Below, in pieces: positions 22,725-29,935 of a stretch of DNA of 64,000 nucleotides; position 1 is the stretch's first letter, and each line of letters begins with the position of its first letter. The DNA comes from JAJFUE01 sp039683515. Its GTDB lineage: Bacteria > Sumerlaeota > Sumerlaeia > MVZB01. The stretch spans positions 1 to 64,000 of the forward strand of contig JBDKRG010000008.1 of the NCBI GenBank assembly GCA_039683515.1. Reading direction: 5' to 3'. The notes under the pieces were generated by a model. The model was not told the DNA's origin. It made no database searches and was given only the letters and a program-made list of their open reading frames with translations. The translations under genes and the position numbers were made by a program.

Positions 22725-23555
22725 ATGTTTACGAAACTGACGCTCCTTTCGATCTGCCTCGCGATGTCGCTCGGCTGCGTGCTGATCCCGAACAACAACC
22801 GGCACAAGGCCTACCTCGTCCTGCGCTGGGTCGAAAAGCCCAACCCGAATGGGCCCTCGACGGCCGCCGACCCGGGCGACCGAGTCAAGTTCGAAAAATT
22901 CCTGAGCTATGACCAGAAATCAAAAGAAGATTTCGCCAAGGTGAAGTCGCAGCTGCGCGAGGGGGACCTCGTGGCCTACACGATGTCGCACCGCGAAGTC
23001 ACCGGGCGCATGATCACCGGCCGCGTCAACGCGATCGGCTACGGCCTGCTCGAGTACGGCCACCTGGCCATCATCGTCGACATGCCCGGCGAGGGGCTGC
23101 GGATGTTTTCGAGCCAGAGCTTCCTCGGCCCGAACACGAAGGAAGACCTCGACACGCTCAAGAAGCACAACTGGGACGCCTACCGGATGGACAAGTGGAA
23201 CCGCGTCGACACCGGGCGCCTGCACGAGTTCGTCGGCCTCGCCGAGAAGAAGGCCGGCACGTGGATCGGCTACGATTTCTCCGGCATGTTCGGCCTGTGG
23301 AACTCGAACCTCGACCCGGACAAGCCCGAAAACATCGGCCACGACTACATCTGCTCGACGATCGTGCTGGCCGCGCTCTATTACAGCGGCGTGCAGTCGG
23401 ACGCACTGCGCAACCACGGCTACCTCGACCTGTGCAGCCCGCTCCAGGTCGTCAGCAGCGCCGGCCGGATCGCGCCGTCGACGGCGAAGCTCGTGGCATC
23501 GGAGACCCGCACCAACACGACCGTTTCGTTCGAACCGGATGATCTTGACGAGTAA
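22725..23555 (+). CDS. Lipoprotein with YiiX/NlpC-P60-like permuted papain domain
   Basis: 276 residues. The signal peptide ends in the lipobox MSLGC (Cys18). The fold signature is a circularly permuted papain-like cysteine hydrolase: LREGDLVAY near 75, His113 in YGHLAIIVD, and the candidate nucleophile Cys210 in YICSTIV, followed by a Leu/Ala helix and a conserved Leu-Cys-Ser-Pro loop. Members cleave peptide or amide bonds in the envelope or act on lipids. The frame extends upstream into the preceding gene. ATG at 22725 is chosen because the signal peptide starts there. It sits between two genes sharing a novel domain. Confidence 0.75.
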   Translation: MFTKLTLLSICLAMSLGCVLIPNNNRHKAYLVLRWVEKPNPNGPSTAADPGDRVKFEKFLSYDQKSKEDFAKVKSQLREGDLVAYTMSHREVTGRMITGRVNAIGYGLLEYGHLAIIVDMPGEGLRMFSSQSFLGPNTKEDLDTLKKHNWDAYRMDKWNRVDTGRLHEFVGLAEKKAGTWIGYDFSGMFGLWNSNLDPDKPENIGHDYICSTIVLAALYYSGVQSDALRNHGYLDLCSPLQVVSSAGRIAPSTAKLVASETRTNTTVSFEPDDLDE

Positions 23556-23575
23556 ATCCAGGGCGGGGCGCGCGT

Positions 23576-24778
23576 ATGCACCAAGTCGCGGCATTCATCG
23601 TGAGGCAAGGCGATGCCGAGAGCGCCTGCGCGGCCGACGCGCGGCTGAAGGCCATCCCCATGCCTCAGGACCTCGCCATCATCCCGCTGCCCTATGAATT
23701 CCTCGAGGAAGTGGTCGGGGTCGATCTGGGCGAAATGTCCGAGGAGGACGGCGAATTCCGTTTCCTGAACGAAAAGCTGCTCGATTTCATCAAGTCGCTG
23801 TCGCAATCCTGCCGGGTCCTGTACTTCGAAACGGATTATTTTGGAGGGCCAGGCCAGCAGGGAGCGCTCGTCTGCGAAAACGGGCAAATGGTTTTCGGCC
23901 CGGATATCTCAAGCGAAATCGGCCCGATCAACCGCGCACTCGCGCACATCGGCGTCGTCGCCGGCGAGGGCAAGGACGCATTCGACACCATCGAGCTCTG
24001 GAAAAACCGGACCAACGACGACTGGCTCGGCATCGAGGAACCGGTGGGGCCGGGCCACCCATTCCATGACTTTGTGGAACACCGGCAAACCGCCTATGCG
24101 TGGACGTTTCTGGCGCTCGGCATTGCTGTTTGTTTCATCGCGTTCACCCGGCGCGGATGGTGGTTGCTTCTCCTGTGGCTCGCATTCAACTTTTTCGCCT
24201 ATGCATCGGCCTACGGAGGCCGGACCCGCGAGATTTTCTGGAAGCGCGACGGACGGCTGCCGTTATCCAGCAAGCTCCTTCACCTCCCCTTCCTGATCTG
24301 CTCGGGCGCCATCTGGCACGTTTACGTCCTGCTCAGCCGCGAGCGCCCGTTCGACCGGGTGACCGACGACATCATCGTGGGCCGGCGCCTTCGCGCGGGG
24401 GAGTTGCCGCCGGGGATCGTGAACGTCGTCGACCTCACGGCCGAGATGGAAGACCCGGCCGAAATCCGCGAAAAAACCAACTACGTCTCGCTGCCGATCC
24501 TCGACGCCTACCACCCGACCCCGGACGAACTGCACGCGGCCATCGAGAAACTAAAGCCCGGCCCGACCTACATCCACTGCGCGCAGGGGCACGGCCGGAC
24601 CGCCCTGTTCGCGATCGCGCTCCTCGCCGAGCGCGGGATGATTCAATCGTTCGAGCAAGGCCTGGATCTTCTCAAAAAAGCTCGCCCCGGAATCGGCCTC
24701 AACCGCGTTCAGCGGCAATTCACGGGCGATTACGTGGCCGCGGCGCTCAGCGTGACGAAACAGATTTCACCAAACTGA
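23576..24778 (+). CDS. Fusion of novel N-terminal domain, membrane helices and dual-specificity (tyrosine-type) phosphatase
   Basis: 400 residues. Residues 1-150 match the stand-alone 22235 protein. Two to three hydrophobic helices lie at about 175-255, and the last 145 residues form a cysteine-dependent phosphatase with HCAQGHGRT (Cys335, Arg341 of the C-X5-R loop), a preceding DIIVGRRL start like PTPMT1/DSP proteins, and a candidate general-acid Asp in PILDAYHP. Substrates could be phosphotyrosine, phospholipid or inositol phosphate, as in the PTPMT1 group. The membrane anchor suggests lipids or envelope proteins. It is the last gene of the three-gene run and is unlike any fusion I know. 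Confidence 0.78.
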   Translation: MHQVAAFIVRQGDAESACAADARLKAIPMPQDLAIIPLPYEFLEEVVGVDLGEMSEEDGEFRFLNEKLLDFIKSLSQSCRVLYFETDYFGGPGQQGALVCENGQMVFGPDISSEIGPINRALAHIGVVAGEGKDAFDTIELWKNRTNDDWLGIEEPVGPGHPFHDFVEHRQTAYAWTFLALGIAVCFIAFTRRGWWLLLLWLAFNFFAYASAYGGRTREIFWKRDGRLPLSSKLLHLPFLICSGAIWHVYVLLSRERPFDRVTDDIIVGRRLRAGELPPGIVNVVDLTAEMEDPAEIREKTNYVSLPILDAYHPTPDELHAAIEKLKPGPTYIHCAQGHGRTALFAIALLAERGMIQSFEQGLDLLKKARPGIGLNRVQRQFTGDYVAAALSVTKQISPN

Positions 24779-24872
24779 GCAACCCGCAAGAAAGTCATGT
24801 TGATATCCTGCGCATTCGTGATTAACTTTTTGCGTTCGGCAAGGATTCGAAAATCTTGAAAGGATTGGCTCC

Positions 24873-25871
24873 ATGTTCATTTCGGCCGGCTTCATCATCG
24901 GCATGGTGATCGCATTCTTCGTCCGCTACGGGCTGACGGCGTTCTACACGGTCAACCAGAACGAGCGCGCGGTCAAAACCATCTTCGGCCGGGCGCAGCG
25001 CGTCGGCAAGATGACGACGCTCGACGACCCGATCTCGCAGGCGCTCCGCCCCGACGAGCGCGAGCGCTACCAGTATCCCCAGGTGCGCGTCATCCAGCCC
25101 GGCGGGCCGTATTTCAAGTGGCCGTGGGAGAAAATCCACAAGGTCAGCGTCGCCACGCAGACGCTCAACATGGCCTACGACCCGGAGAGCCCGTCGGCCA
25201 ACGCCGGCGGCACGATCCTCGAGGCCGTGACCAAGGACCAGCTCAACACGGGCCTGACCGGCCAGATCCGCTACCGCGTCTCCGAGCGCAACCTCTACGC
25301 CTACCTGTTCGGCGTCAAGAGCCCGATCGCGAGCGTCATGGGCTACTTCATCTCGATCCTGCGCGAGCGCATCGCCAACTTCGAGGCCCCGGAAATGCCC
25401 AACGCCAAGCCGCCCGAGCCCGGCATGCAAAGCATCGTCAGCGCGGTCAGCGGGATCTCGATCAACGACCTGCGCAAGAACCTGAGCATGCTCAACGACC
25501 ACATGGACCGCGAGTGCGCCTCGTCGTCGGCGCGCTACGGGGTCACGCTCGACGCCTCGCTGATCACGGGGATCGATCCGCCGCCGGACGTCGAGTCGGC
25601 GCTGGCCGCGATCAACACGGCGCACAACAAGGTCTCCTCGGACGTGAGCCTCGCCCACGCCGGCGCCGACCAGAAGATCGTCCAGTCGCGCCGGGCCGTC
25701 GAGATCGAGACGCTCAAGGCGCAGTCCGAGGTCGAGCCGCTCAAGTGGCTCGCGCAGCAGCTTTACCTGCTCAAGCGCAACGGCCCGAACGCCCTGCCGG
25801 CCTACCTGCGCAACGTCCGGCTCGACCTGTTCGGCAAGTCGCGCCAGATCATCATGGAGGTGAAGAAATAA
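24873..25871 (+). CDS. SPFH/Band 7 domain membrane protein (first of a pair)
   Basis: 332 residues. One N-terminal membrane helix at about 4-24, then an SPFH domain beginning with FYTVNQNERAV and containing PGGPYFKWPWEKIHKV and a beta-rich stretch to about 190. A long coiled-coil-like helix (AHAGADQKIVQSRRA) and a C-terminal tail follow. Such proteins form ring-shaped scaffolds in membranes (HflK/HflC, stomatins, flotillins). Its stop and the next gene's ATG share a base (TAATG), so the pair is translationally coupled, like hflK-hflC. The sequences are divergent and no Hfl-specific features were seen. An AAAGGA ribosome site precedes the ATG. Confidence 0.8.
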   Translation: MFISAGFIIGMVIAFFVRYGLTAFYTVNQNERAVKTIFGRAQRVGKMTTLDDPISQALRPDERERYQYPQVRVIQPGGPYFKWPWEKIHKVSVATQTLNMAYDPESPSANAGGTILEAVTKDQLNTGLTGQIRYRVSERNLYAYLFGVKSPIASVMGYFISILRERIANFEAPEMPNAKPPEPGMQSIVSAVSGISINDLRKNLSMLNDHMDRECASSSARYGVTLDASLITGIDPPPDVESALAAINTAHNKVSSDVSLAHAGADQKIVQSRRAVEIETLKAQSEVEPLKWLAQQLYLLKRNGPNALPAYLRNVRLDLFGKSRQIIMEVKK

Positions 25872-26791
25872 TGGAAGTCCTCCTCATCTCCCTGTTCCTG
25901 GGCTTCGTCTTATTCTTCGTCATCGTCTACGGGGTGTTCGCCCTCATGCGCCTGTTCGGGCTCTACACGACCGTCGACGAGGGCACCTGCAAGGTCTACG
26001 TCCTGTTCGGCCGCGTCATCGGCGTGCTGAAGGAGCCGGGCCTCAACATCCTGCTCATCTCGCTGGGGCCGGCGGCGCTGCTGGTCAACTGGCTCGGCAA
26101 GTGCTACACGCTCGACATGCGCCACGACCAGGAATACCTGCGCAGCCAGCCGGTCAACTCCGAGGAAGGCGCGCCGATGGGCATCGGCATCTGGTACGAA
26201 ATGTACATCAGCGACCCGATCGCCTACATCTTCCGCAACGCCGACCCGCGCGGCTCGCTGCGCTCCAACGTCAGCAACGCCACCGTGCGCTGCCTGAGCA
26301 ACATGAAGCTGGCCGACATGCTGGAAAACCGCCACGAGATGAGCGCCACCGTGCGCAAGGAAGTCACCGACAAATCGACCGAGTGGGGCTACAAGCTCGG
26401 ATCGGTCTACATCCGCAAGGTCCACTTCCGCGACTCGGGGATGATCCATCAGATCGAGGCCAAGGTCGTCAACCGGCTGCGCCAGGTGACGTCGGCGATC
26501 CTGCAGGACGGCGCCAACCAGGTCAGCATCATCACGAGCACGGCCGAGCGCGAGGCGGCGACGGCGTTCGCGCAGGCCGCGGCGATGCGCCCGCAGATCG
26601 TCGGCGCGATGCTCAACGAAATCTCCAGGGACCCCGAGCTCGCCCAGGCGATGTTCGAGATCCTGGAGACGCAGAAGATCGTGGACGGCGACACGCGCGT
26701 GCTGCTGATCCCGGAGAAAAGCCCGATGCTCGCCGACCTCGTCGCCGGCGCGATCATCCAGCCCGACAGGACGGCGCCGACAAAAGCATGA
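25871..26791 (+). CDS. SPFH/Band 7 domain membrane protein (second of a pair)
   Basis: 306 residues starting at the ATG that overlaps the previous stop. Membrane helix at 4-28, then FGLYTTVDEGTCKVYVLFG, the usual SPFH entry. An internal conserved stretch MRHDQEYLRSQPVNS resembles the region around the beginning of the second SPFH subdomain. The C-terminal half is an Ala/Glu-rich helix (TAEREAATAFAQAAAM) as in stomatins. It probably forms a hetero-oligomer with its partner. It is separated by only six bases from the convergent GNAT toxin gene. Confidence 0.8.
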   Translation: MEVLLISLFLGFVLFFVIVYGVFALMRLFGLYTTVDEGTCKVYVLFGRVIGVLKEPGLNILLISLGPAALLVNWLGKCYTLDMRHDQEYLRSQPVNSEEGAPMGIGIWYEMYISDPIAYIFRNADPRGSLRSNVSNATVRCLSNMKLADMLENRHEMSATVRKEVTDKSTEWGYKLGSVYIRKVHFRDSGMIHQIEAKVVNRLRQVTSAILQDGANQVSIITSTAEREAATAFAQAAAMRPQIVGAMLNEISRDPELAQAMFEILETQKIVDGDTRVLLIPEKSPMLADLVAGAIIQPDRTAPTKA

Positions 26792-26797
26792 GCGGCA

Positions 26798-27304
26798 TCA
26801 GCGCAAGCAGCTTTTGATGTCCTTGATCAACAGATACAAATGCAGCGAATCGATCGGCGAAGGCATGAACCCGAATTTTTCGTAAAATGCCTTCGCCGAT
26901 TCGTCTTTGGCGTGAACGAGAATGGCGCGGCACCCGATGATGTCGGCCGCCTGAAGAGCGCGAAGGAGCGCATCCTTGAGCAGGCCGCGGCCGAGCCCGC
27001 GGCCTTGTTCGGATTCGTCCACGCCGAGCCGCGCCAGCAAAATCACCGGAACGGGATATTGGCCGAGTCCCTTGGAGACGCGCTCGGGCGTCGAGTCCCG
27101 GCTGACGGAACCCGCCGCGAGCGTATAAAATCCGACCACCCTCGAGCCGCGAATGGCGACGAACGTCCGCGCCGACCGATTCTGGTGATTGATCAGGGCA
27201 AAGCGCTTGAGATAATCGTTCAGGGCCGGAACGCCGCAGTCGAATTCCGCGAGCCCGTGGCGGGGCTCGAGCGGGACCGGCGCCTCAAGAGGAGGATTTT
27301 TCAT
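26798..27304 (-). CDS. GNAT acetyltransferase toxin (TacT/AtaT-like) of a type II toxin-antitoxin module
   Basis: 168 residues. The GNAT core shows ARTFVAIRGSRVVGFYTLAAGSV, the acetyl-CoA loop region LARLGVDESEQGRGLGRGLL (Q/R-G-x-G-x type) and a C-terminal ESAKAFYEKFGF with the conserved Tyr. The start EFDCGVPALNDYLKRFA is typical of GNAT toxins that acetylate aminoacyl-tRNA and block translation. Its 5' end overlaps the DUF1778 antitoxin gene by 20 bases, antitoxin first, which is the standard tacA-tacT order. Confidence 0.88.
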   Translation of the reverse strand: MKNPPLEAPVPLEPRHGLAEFDCGVPALNDYLKRFALINHQNRSARTFVAIRGSRVVGFYTLAAGSVSRDSTPERVSKGLGQYPVPVILLARLGVDESEQGRGLGRGLLKDALLRALQAADIIGCRAILVHAKDESAKAFYEKFGFMPSPIDSLHLYLLIKDIKSCLR

Positions 27305-27581
27305 CGAAAACGCCGGGCTCCTTGAGCAGCTTGGCGAGCGCGCGGTTCTTGCGCGGCGGCCGGTCGAGCGCGGCCTGGAACGCGTCCCACTGCCCAGGGC
27401 TCAGCACAAAATGCATTTCATCGGCGAGAACCTGCTGCGCGGCGGTGCACGCATTCTCGACCATGAACGCGCTGAGCGTGGTTTGCCTGACCCGCGCGGC
27501 CTGGGCAATCAGCGCCTTCTGCCGGGGCTGAATCCGGAGCTGGATCTTCTCGTCCTTGAGATTCGATTGCGCGTGCGCCAT
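27285..27581 (-). CDS. DUF1778 ribbon-helix-helix antitoxin (TacA-like)
   Basis: 98 residues. The N-terminal RHH DNA-binding part has KIQLRIQPRQKALIAQAA followed by TTLSAFMVENA, and the C-terminal half, with LSPGQWDAFQAALDRPP, is the toxin-neutralising tail seen in DUF1778 proteins. The ATG at 27581 is preceded by GAGGTG at a good distance; longer starts run into the promoter. A strong promoter and a perfect inverted repeat lie directly upstream, consistent with autorepression. Confidence 0.88.
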   Translation of the reverse strand: MAHAQSNLKDEKIQLRIQPRQKALIAQAARVRQTTLSAFMVENACTAAQQVLADEMHFVLSPGQWDAFQAALDRPPRKNRALAKLLKEPGVFDEKSSS

Positions 27582-27595
27582 GTCATTCACCTCGC

Positions 27596-27637
27596 GTATG
27601 GACATTGTCAATCTAGCATCCTGTCCATACATTGTCA
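27596..27637 (-). promoter_or_regulatory. Operator-like inverted and direct repeats upstream of the antitoxin gene
   Basis: Perfect nine-base arms GTATGGACA (27596-27604) and TGTCCATAC (27622-27630), each followed on the plus strand by ATTGTCA (27604-27610 and 27631-27637). The arms flank the -10 box and overlap the start region, as expected for an RHH antitoxin operator. Confidence 0.65.
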
Positions 27638-27638
27638 A
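27610..27638 (-). promoter_or_regulatory. Sigma-70-type promoter of the toxin-antitoxin operon
   Basis: On the minus strand TTGACA (27638-27633), a 17-base spacer and TAGATT (27615-27610). The -35 box is a perfect consensus and the spacing ideal. It overlaps the inverted repeat operator. Confidence 0.65.
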
Positions 27639-27649
27639 GTCGGCAGGCC

Positions 27650-28594
27650 TCATTTGCTCGCCGGCCTCACCGTCAGCCTGAATTTGACCGCCTCGCCCTC
27701 GGCCACTTTCTTCGGCTTGAACTCCCAGATTCCCAGCCGGTTGGGCTTGTCGTCGCCGCCGCGGGTGACGCCCCCGAGGTTTTCCGCCGGCAGCTTCCGG
27801 TTTTGCGGCTCGACGGCCTCCGCCTCGGCCACCACCCGGCCGTCCTTGTCGAACAACGTCAAATGAAAGACCGCCGCGCCGTCGAGCCGGCCGTCGACGA
27901 AACTGAACCACACCCGGTTATTGTCAAAATCAAGGAGCCTGACCCGAACCATCTTGCACTGCTTGTTCAGCGAGATGCCTCCCTGGCGCCGGATCTCGCC
28001 ATCGGCCTCGATCGTGTCCGGCACGTTGGAGGCATCGGCATCGCGCTGCTCAAAATCCCGCGCAAAATTGATCCGGCTATCGGCTTCGGCCTCGAGCTTT
28101 GCATACTCATAAAAATACGCGGGAAACTGGCGGGTTCCCATTTTCGCCAGTTTCCCGGTTGCATCCCTGGCGCTGGATTCGGCCTCGCGCCGCACGTGAT
28201 CGGCGGTTTTGGTCAGGCTGTTGTCGTCCTCGAAAAAATGATCCGACATCACGATCGAGCGATGCCAGATCGGAAGCCATCCCGCGCGCAGGACGGGATC
28301 ATTCAGGATGGCGATCTTCCGTTTGCTGTCGGCAATGTTCCGGTTTGGCTCTTGGACCTGCCACCATCGAAACCAAGTGTCCTTGCCTTTTGTCGTCAAA
28401 TACTTACGCACTCGGGCGTCGAGGTTCAGGAACTCCTTGCCGGCCTTGATCCGCTTGCCTTCCTGCCTCCACTCCTGCATCCGGACCCAAACCGCGTCCG
28501 CCCGCGCCTGCTCCAAAGTCCGGCTCGTCGGCGCGCCGGCAGCGCAGTTCGGCAACACGCATCCCAGACAAATCACAAGTAGAATGATCCGCAT
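27650..28594 (-). CDS. Hypothetical secreted protein or lipoprotein
   Basis: 314 residues. A short N-terminal hydrophobic signal ends near CAAGAPTS; the Cys could be lipidated, although the box is not ideal. The next 130 residues are helical and charged (WVRMQEWRQEGKRIKAG). The last 130 are beta-rich with VRVRLLDFDNNRVWFSFVDG and VFHLTLFDKDGRVVAEAEAV, resembling an Ig-like or FxLYD-type sandwich. No family recognised. It is followed by the 85- and 198-residue unknown genes on the same strand, so it may belong to the same accessory patch. Confidence 0.6.
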   Translation of the reverse strand: MRIILLVICLGCVLPNCAAGAPTSRTLEQARADAVWVRMQEWRQEGKRIKAGKEFLNLDARVRKYLTTKGKDTWFRWWQVQEPNRNIADSKRKIAILNDPVLRAGWLPIWHRSIVMSDHFFEDDNSLTKTADHVRREAESSARDATGKLAKMGTRQFPAYFYEYAKLEAEADSRINFARDFEQRDADASNVPDTIEADGEIRRQGGISLNKQCKMVRVRLLDFDNNRVWFSFVDGRLDGAAVFHLTLFDKDGRVVAEAEAVEPQNRKLPAENLGGVTRGGDDKPNRLGIWEFKPKKVAEGEAVKFRLTVRPASK

Positions 28595-28603
28595 ATGCGT
28601 TCC

Positions 28604-28861
28604 CTATGATATCCAATCCATGACCGGCTTCAATTCCCCTTTTTTAAAACCTTTGATCAACTTGAACAGCGCGCGACCGGTGTGGGCGGTGTTCAGCCAC
28701 TTCTTGTCATCCATCGCGATCACGGTTACCTTGCCGCATTCCCGGGAGATTTGAATCTCGCCGCGCTTGCTCTTGCCGCCGTTCAGCTCGGGCTCGTAAA
28801 ACTCGTATACGTAATACTCGTCCGTCTCCCGGATGCGCCTGATACAGATAAATATGGCCAT
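28604..28861 (-). CDS. 85-residue hypothetical protein, paralog of 29600-29857
   Basis: Compact, mixed alpha/beta, no signal. About two thirds of positions are identical to the 29600 protein, including EFYxPxLxGGK, CGKVT, AMDDxKWLNT, TGRxL and a fully conserved C-terminal GELKPVMDWIS. The last 33 bases of the two genes are identical, so the duplication is recent or is being converted. It follows the 198-residue gene by six bases in the same direction. Function unknown. Size and pairing are reminiscent of immunity or regulatory partners, but nothing in the sequence proves that. Confidence 0.65.
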   Translation of the reverse strand: MAIFICIRRIRETDEYYVYEFYEPELNGGKSKRGEIQISRECGKVTVIAMDDKKWLNTAHTGRALFKLIKGFKKGELKPVMDWIS

Positions 28862-28867
28862 GACCCA

Positions 28868-29464
28868 TCAGCCTTCACGACGCCCATCGGTCGGCTTGCA
28901 TCTTTCGCCCCAATAACGCATCGCCGATTCAATTTCGTCTTTGCGATAGAAAAGATCTTCCCATTCCAAAGCCAGTTCCAGCCATTTGTAAATCGCGCAT
29001 GCCTGCTTGGGCGTGAATGTTGAAAACAACTGAATCCTTTCCATGCATTCCCGTTTCTCCGCATCCGAAACGTGTTTTCGATCGATATTTCTTATATATG
29101 TCAGCTTTCTTTTGATCGCCTCTGCATCAAAGCCACGTTGCTGAAACTCTGTTACAAGCATGTCAAGGTCATCATCACTCAATCCCAAATAAGATTCTTT
29201 TATCAACCCTTCCACATCAAGGTATTGGGTGACAAAATCAGCTGATACGTTGTGTGGCTCTTCTATAGTGTGCGTGTCTAGAAGATCGATGAGCACATTC
29301 TTGAGAACGAATGCAATATCCTCGTCTTTGATGCCATGCAGAAGTCCCCTTATTTCCAGGCAGTCTTCGTGGGTGATGCGCGACGAATCGTCACACGGCA
29401 AGTCCGGGAAGGCGTCGTATAGTATTTGCCGCACCAGTTCTTTCTGATCTTCTTGTCCAGGCAC
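28868..29464 (-). CDS. 198-residue hypothetical protein, AT-richer than neighbours
   Basis: Acidic, strongly helical protein with no signal peptide, made of repeated helix-turn units (LRxxxxGIKDEDIAFVLKNVL, LGLSDDDLDMLVTEF, FTPKQACAIYKWLEL). Possibly an alpha-solenoid or toxin/immunity-like protein; no family recognised. Codon use is noticeably less GC-biased than in surrounding genes, which suggests acquisition by transfer. It is bracketed by the two 85-residue paralogs. Confidence 0.6.
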   Translation of the reverse strand: MPGQEDQKELVRQILYDAFPDLPCDDSSRITHEDCLEIRGLLHGIKDEDIAFVLKNVLIDLLDTHTIEEPHNVSADFVTQYLDVEGLIKESYLGLSDDDLDMLVTEFQQRGFDAEAIKRKLTYIRNIDRKHVSDAEKRECMERIQLFSTFTPKQACAIYKWLELALEWEDLFYRKDEIESAMRYWGERCKPTDGRREG

Positions 29465-29545
29465 TTGAGTGACCTCTCGCCGGAATCTTAACCCAACGAT
29501 GAGTTTTATCCAATAAGGGTTGGCACAGAAACGTTATCCTGGCGG

Positions 29546-29591
29546 TTGCGAGGACAAGCTCTCGCAATCCACAGCGCAGGCAAGCCTGCGC
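29546..29591. repeat. Two adjacent small palindromes next to the 85-residue gene
   Basis: TTGCGAG/CTCGCAA (29546-29552 and 29561-29567), then GCGCAGGC-AA-GCCTGCGC (29574-29591, perfect eight-base arms), within nine bases of the stop codon at 29600. They look like another REP-type family sitting at a gene's 3' end. Confidence 0.6.
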
Positions 29592-29599
29592 ACTCCACA

Positions 29600-29857
29600 T
29601 CAGGAAATCCAATCCATGACCGGCTTCAATTCCCCTTTTCGGAAACCCTCGACCAGTTTCGCGAGCACGCGGCCGGTGTAGCCGGTGTTGAGCCACTTCA
29701 TGTCGTCCATCGCGATGATCGTCACCTTGCCGCAATCCTTGGTGATCCGGACCTCGCCGCGCCGCTCCTTGCCGCCATGAAGGGTAGGATCATAAAACTC
29801 GTATATAAATGCCTCTTCGTCTTCCCGAATCAACCTGATATGTATGAGCCTGGCCAT
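29600..29857 (-). CDS. 85-residue hypothetical protein, paralog of 28604-28861
   Basis: Same length and motifs as the other copy (CGKVTIIAMDDMKWLNT, GELKPVMDWIS). The ATG at 29857 has GGAAA just upstream. Longer open frames on this strand run over the icd gene and are shadows. The intervening 198-residue gene and these two copies form an A-B-A arrangement. Function unknown. Confidence 0.65.
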   Translation of the reverse strand: MARLIHIRLIREDEEAFIYEFYDPTLHGGKERRGEVRITKDCGKVTIIAMDDMKWLNTGYTGRVLAKLVEGFRKGELKPVMDWIS

Positions 29858-29935
29858 ATCTTTTCCATTCAGACGCGGATGGAATATATTTAAATTAGTT
29901 TCGTCGGTTCCGCAACTGTCCGCAAGGAGACCGCG

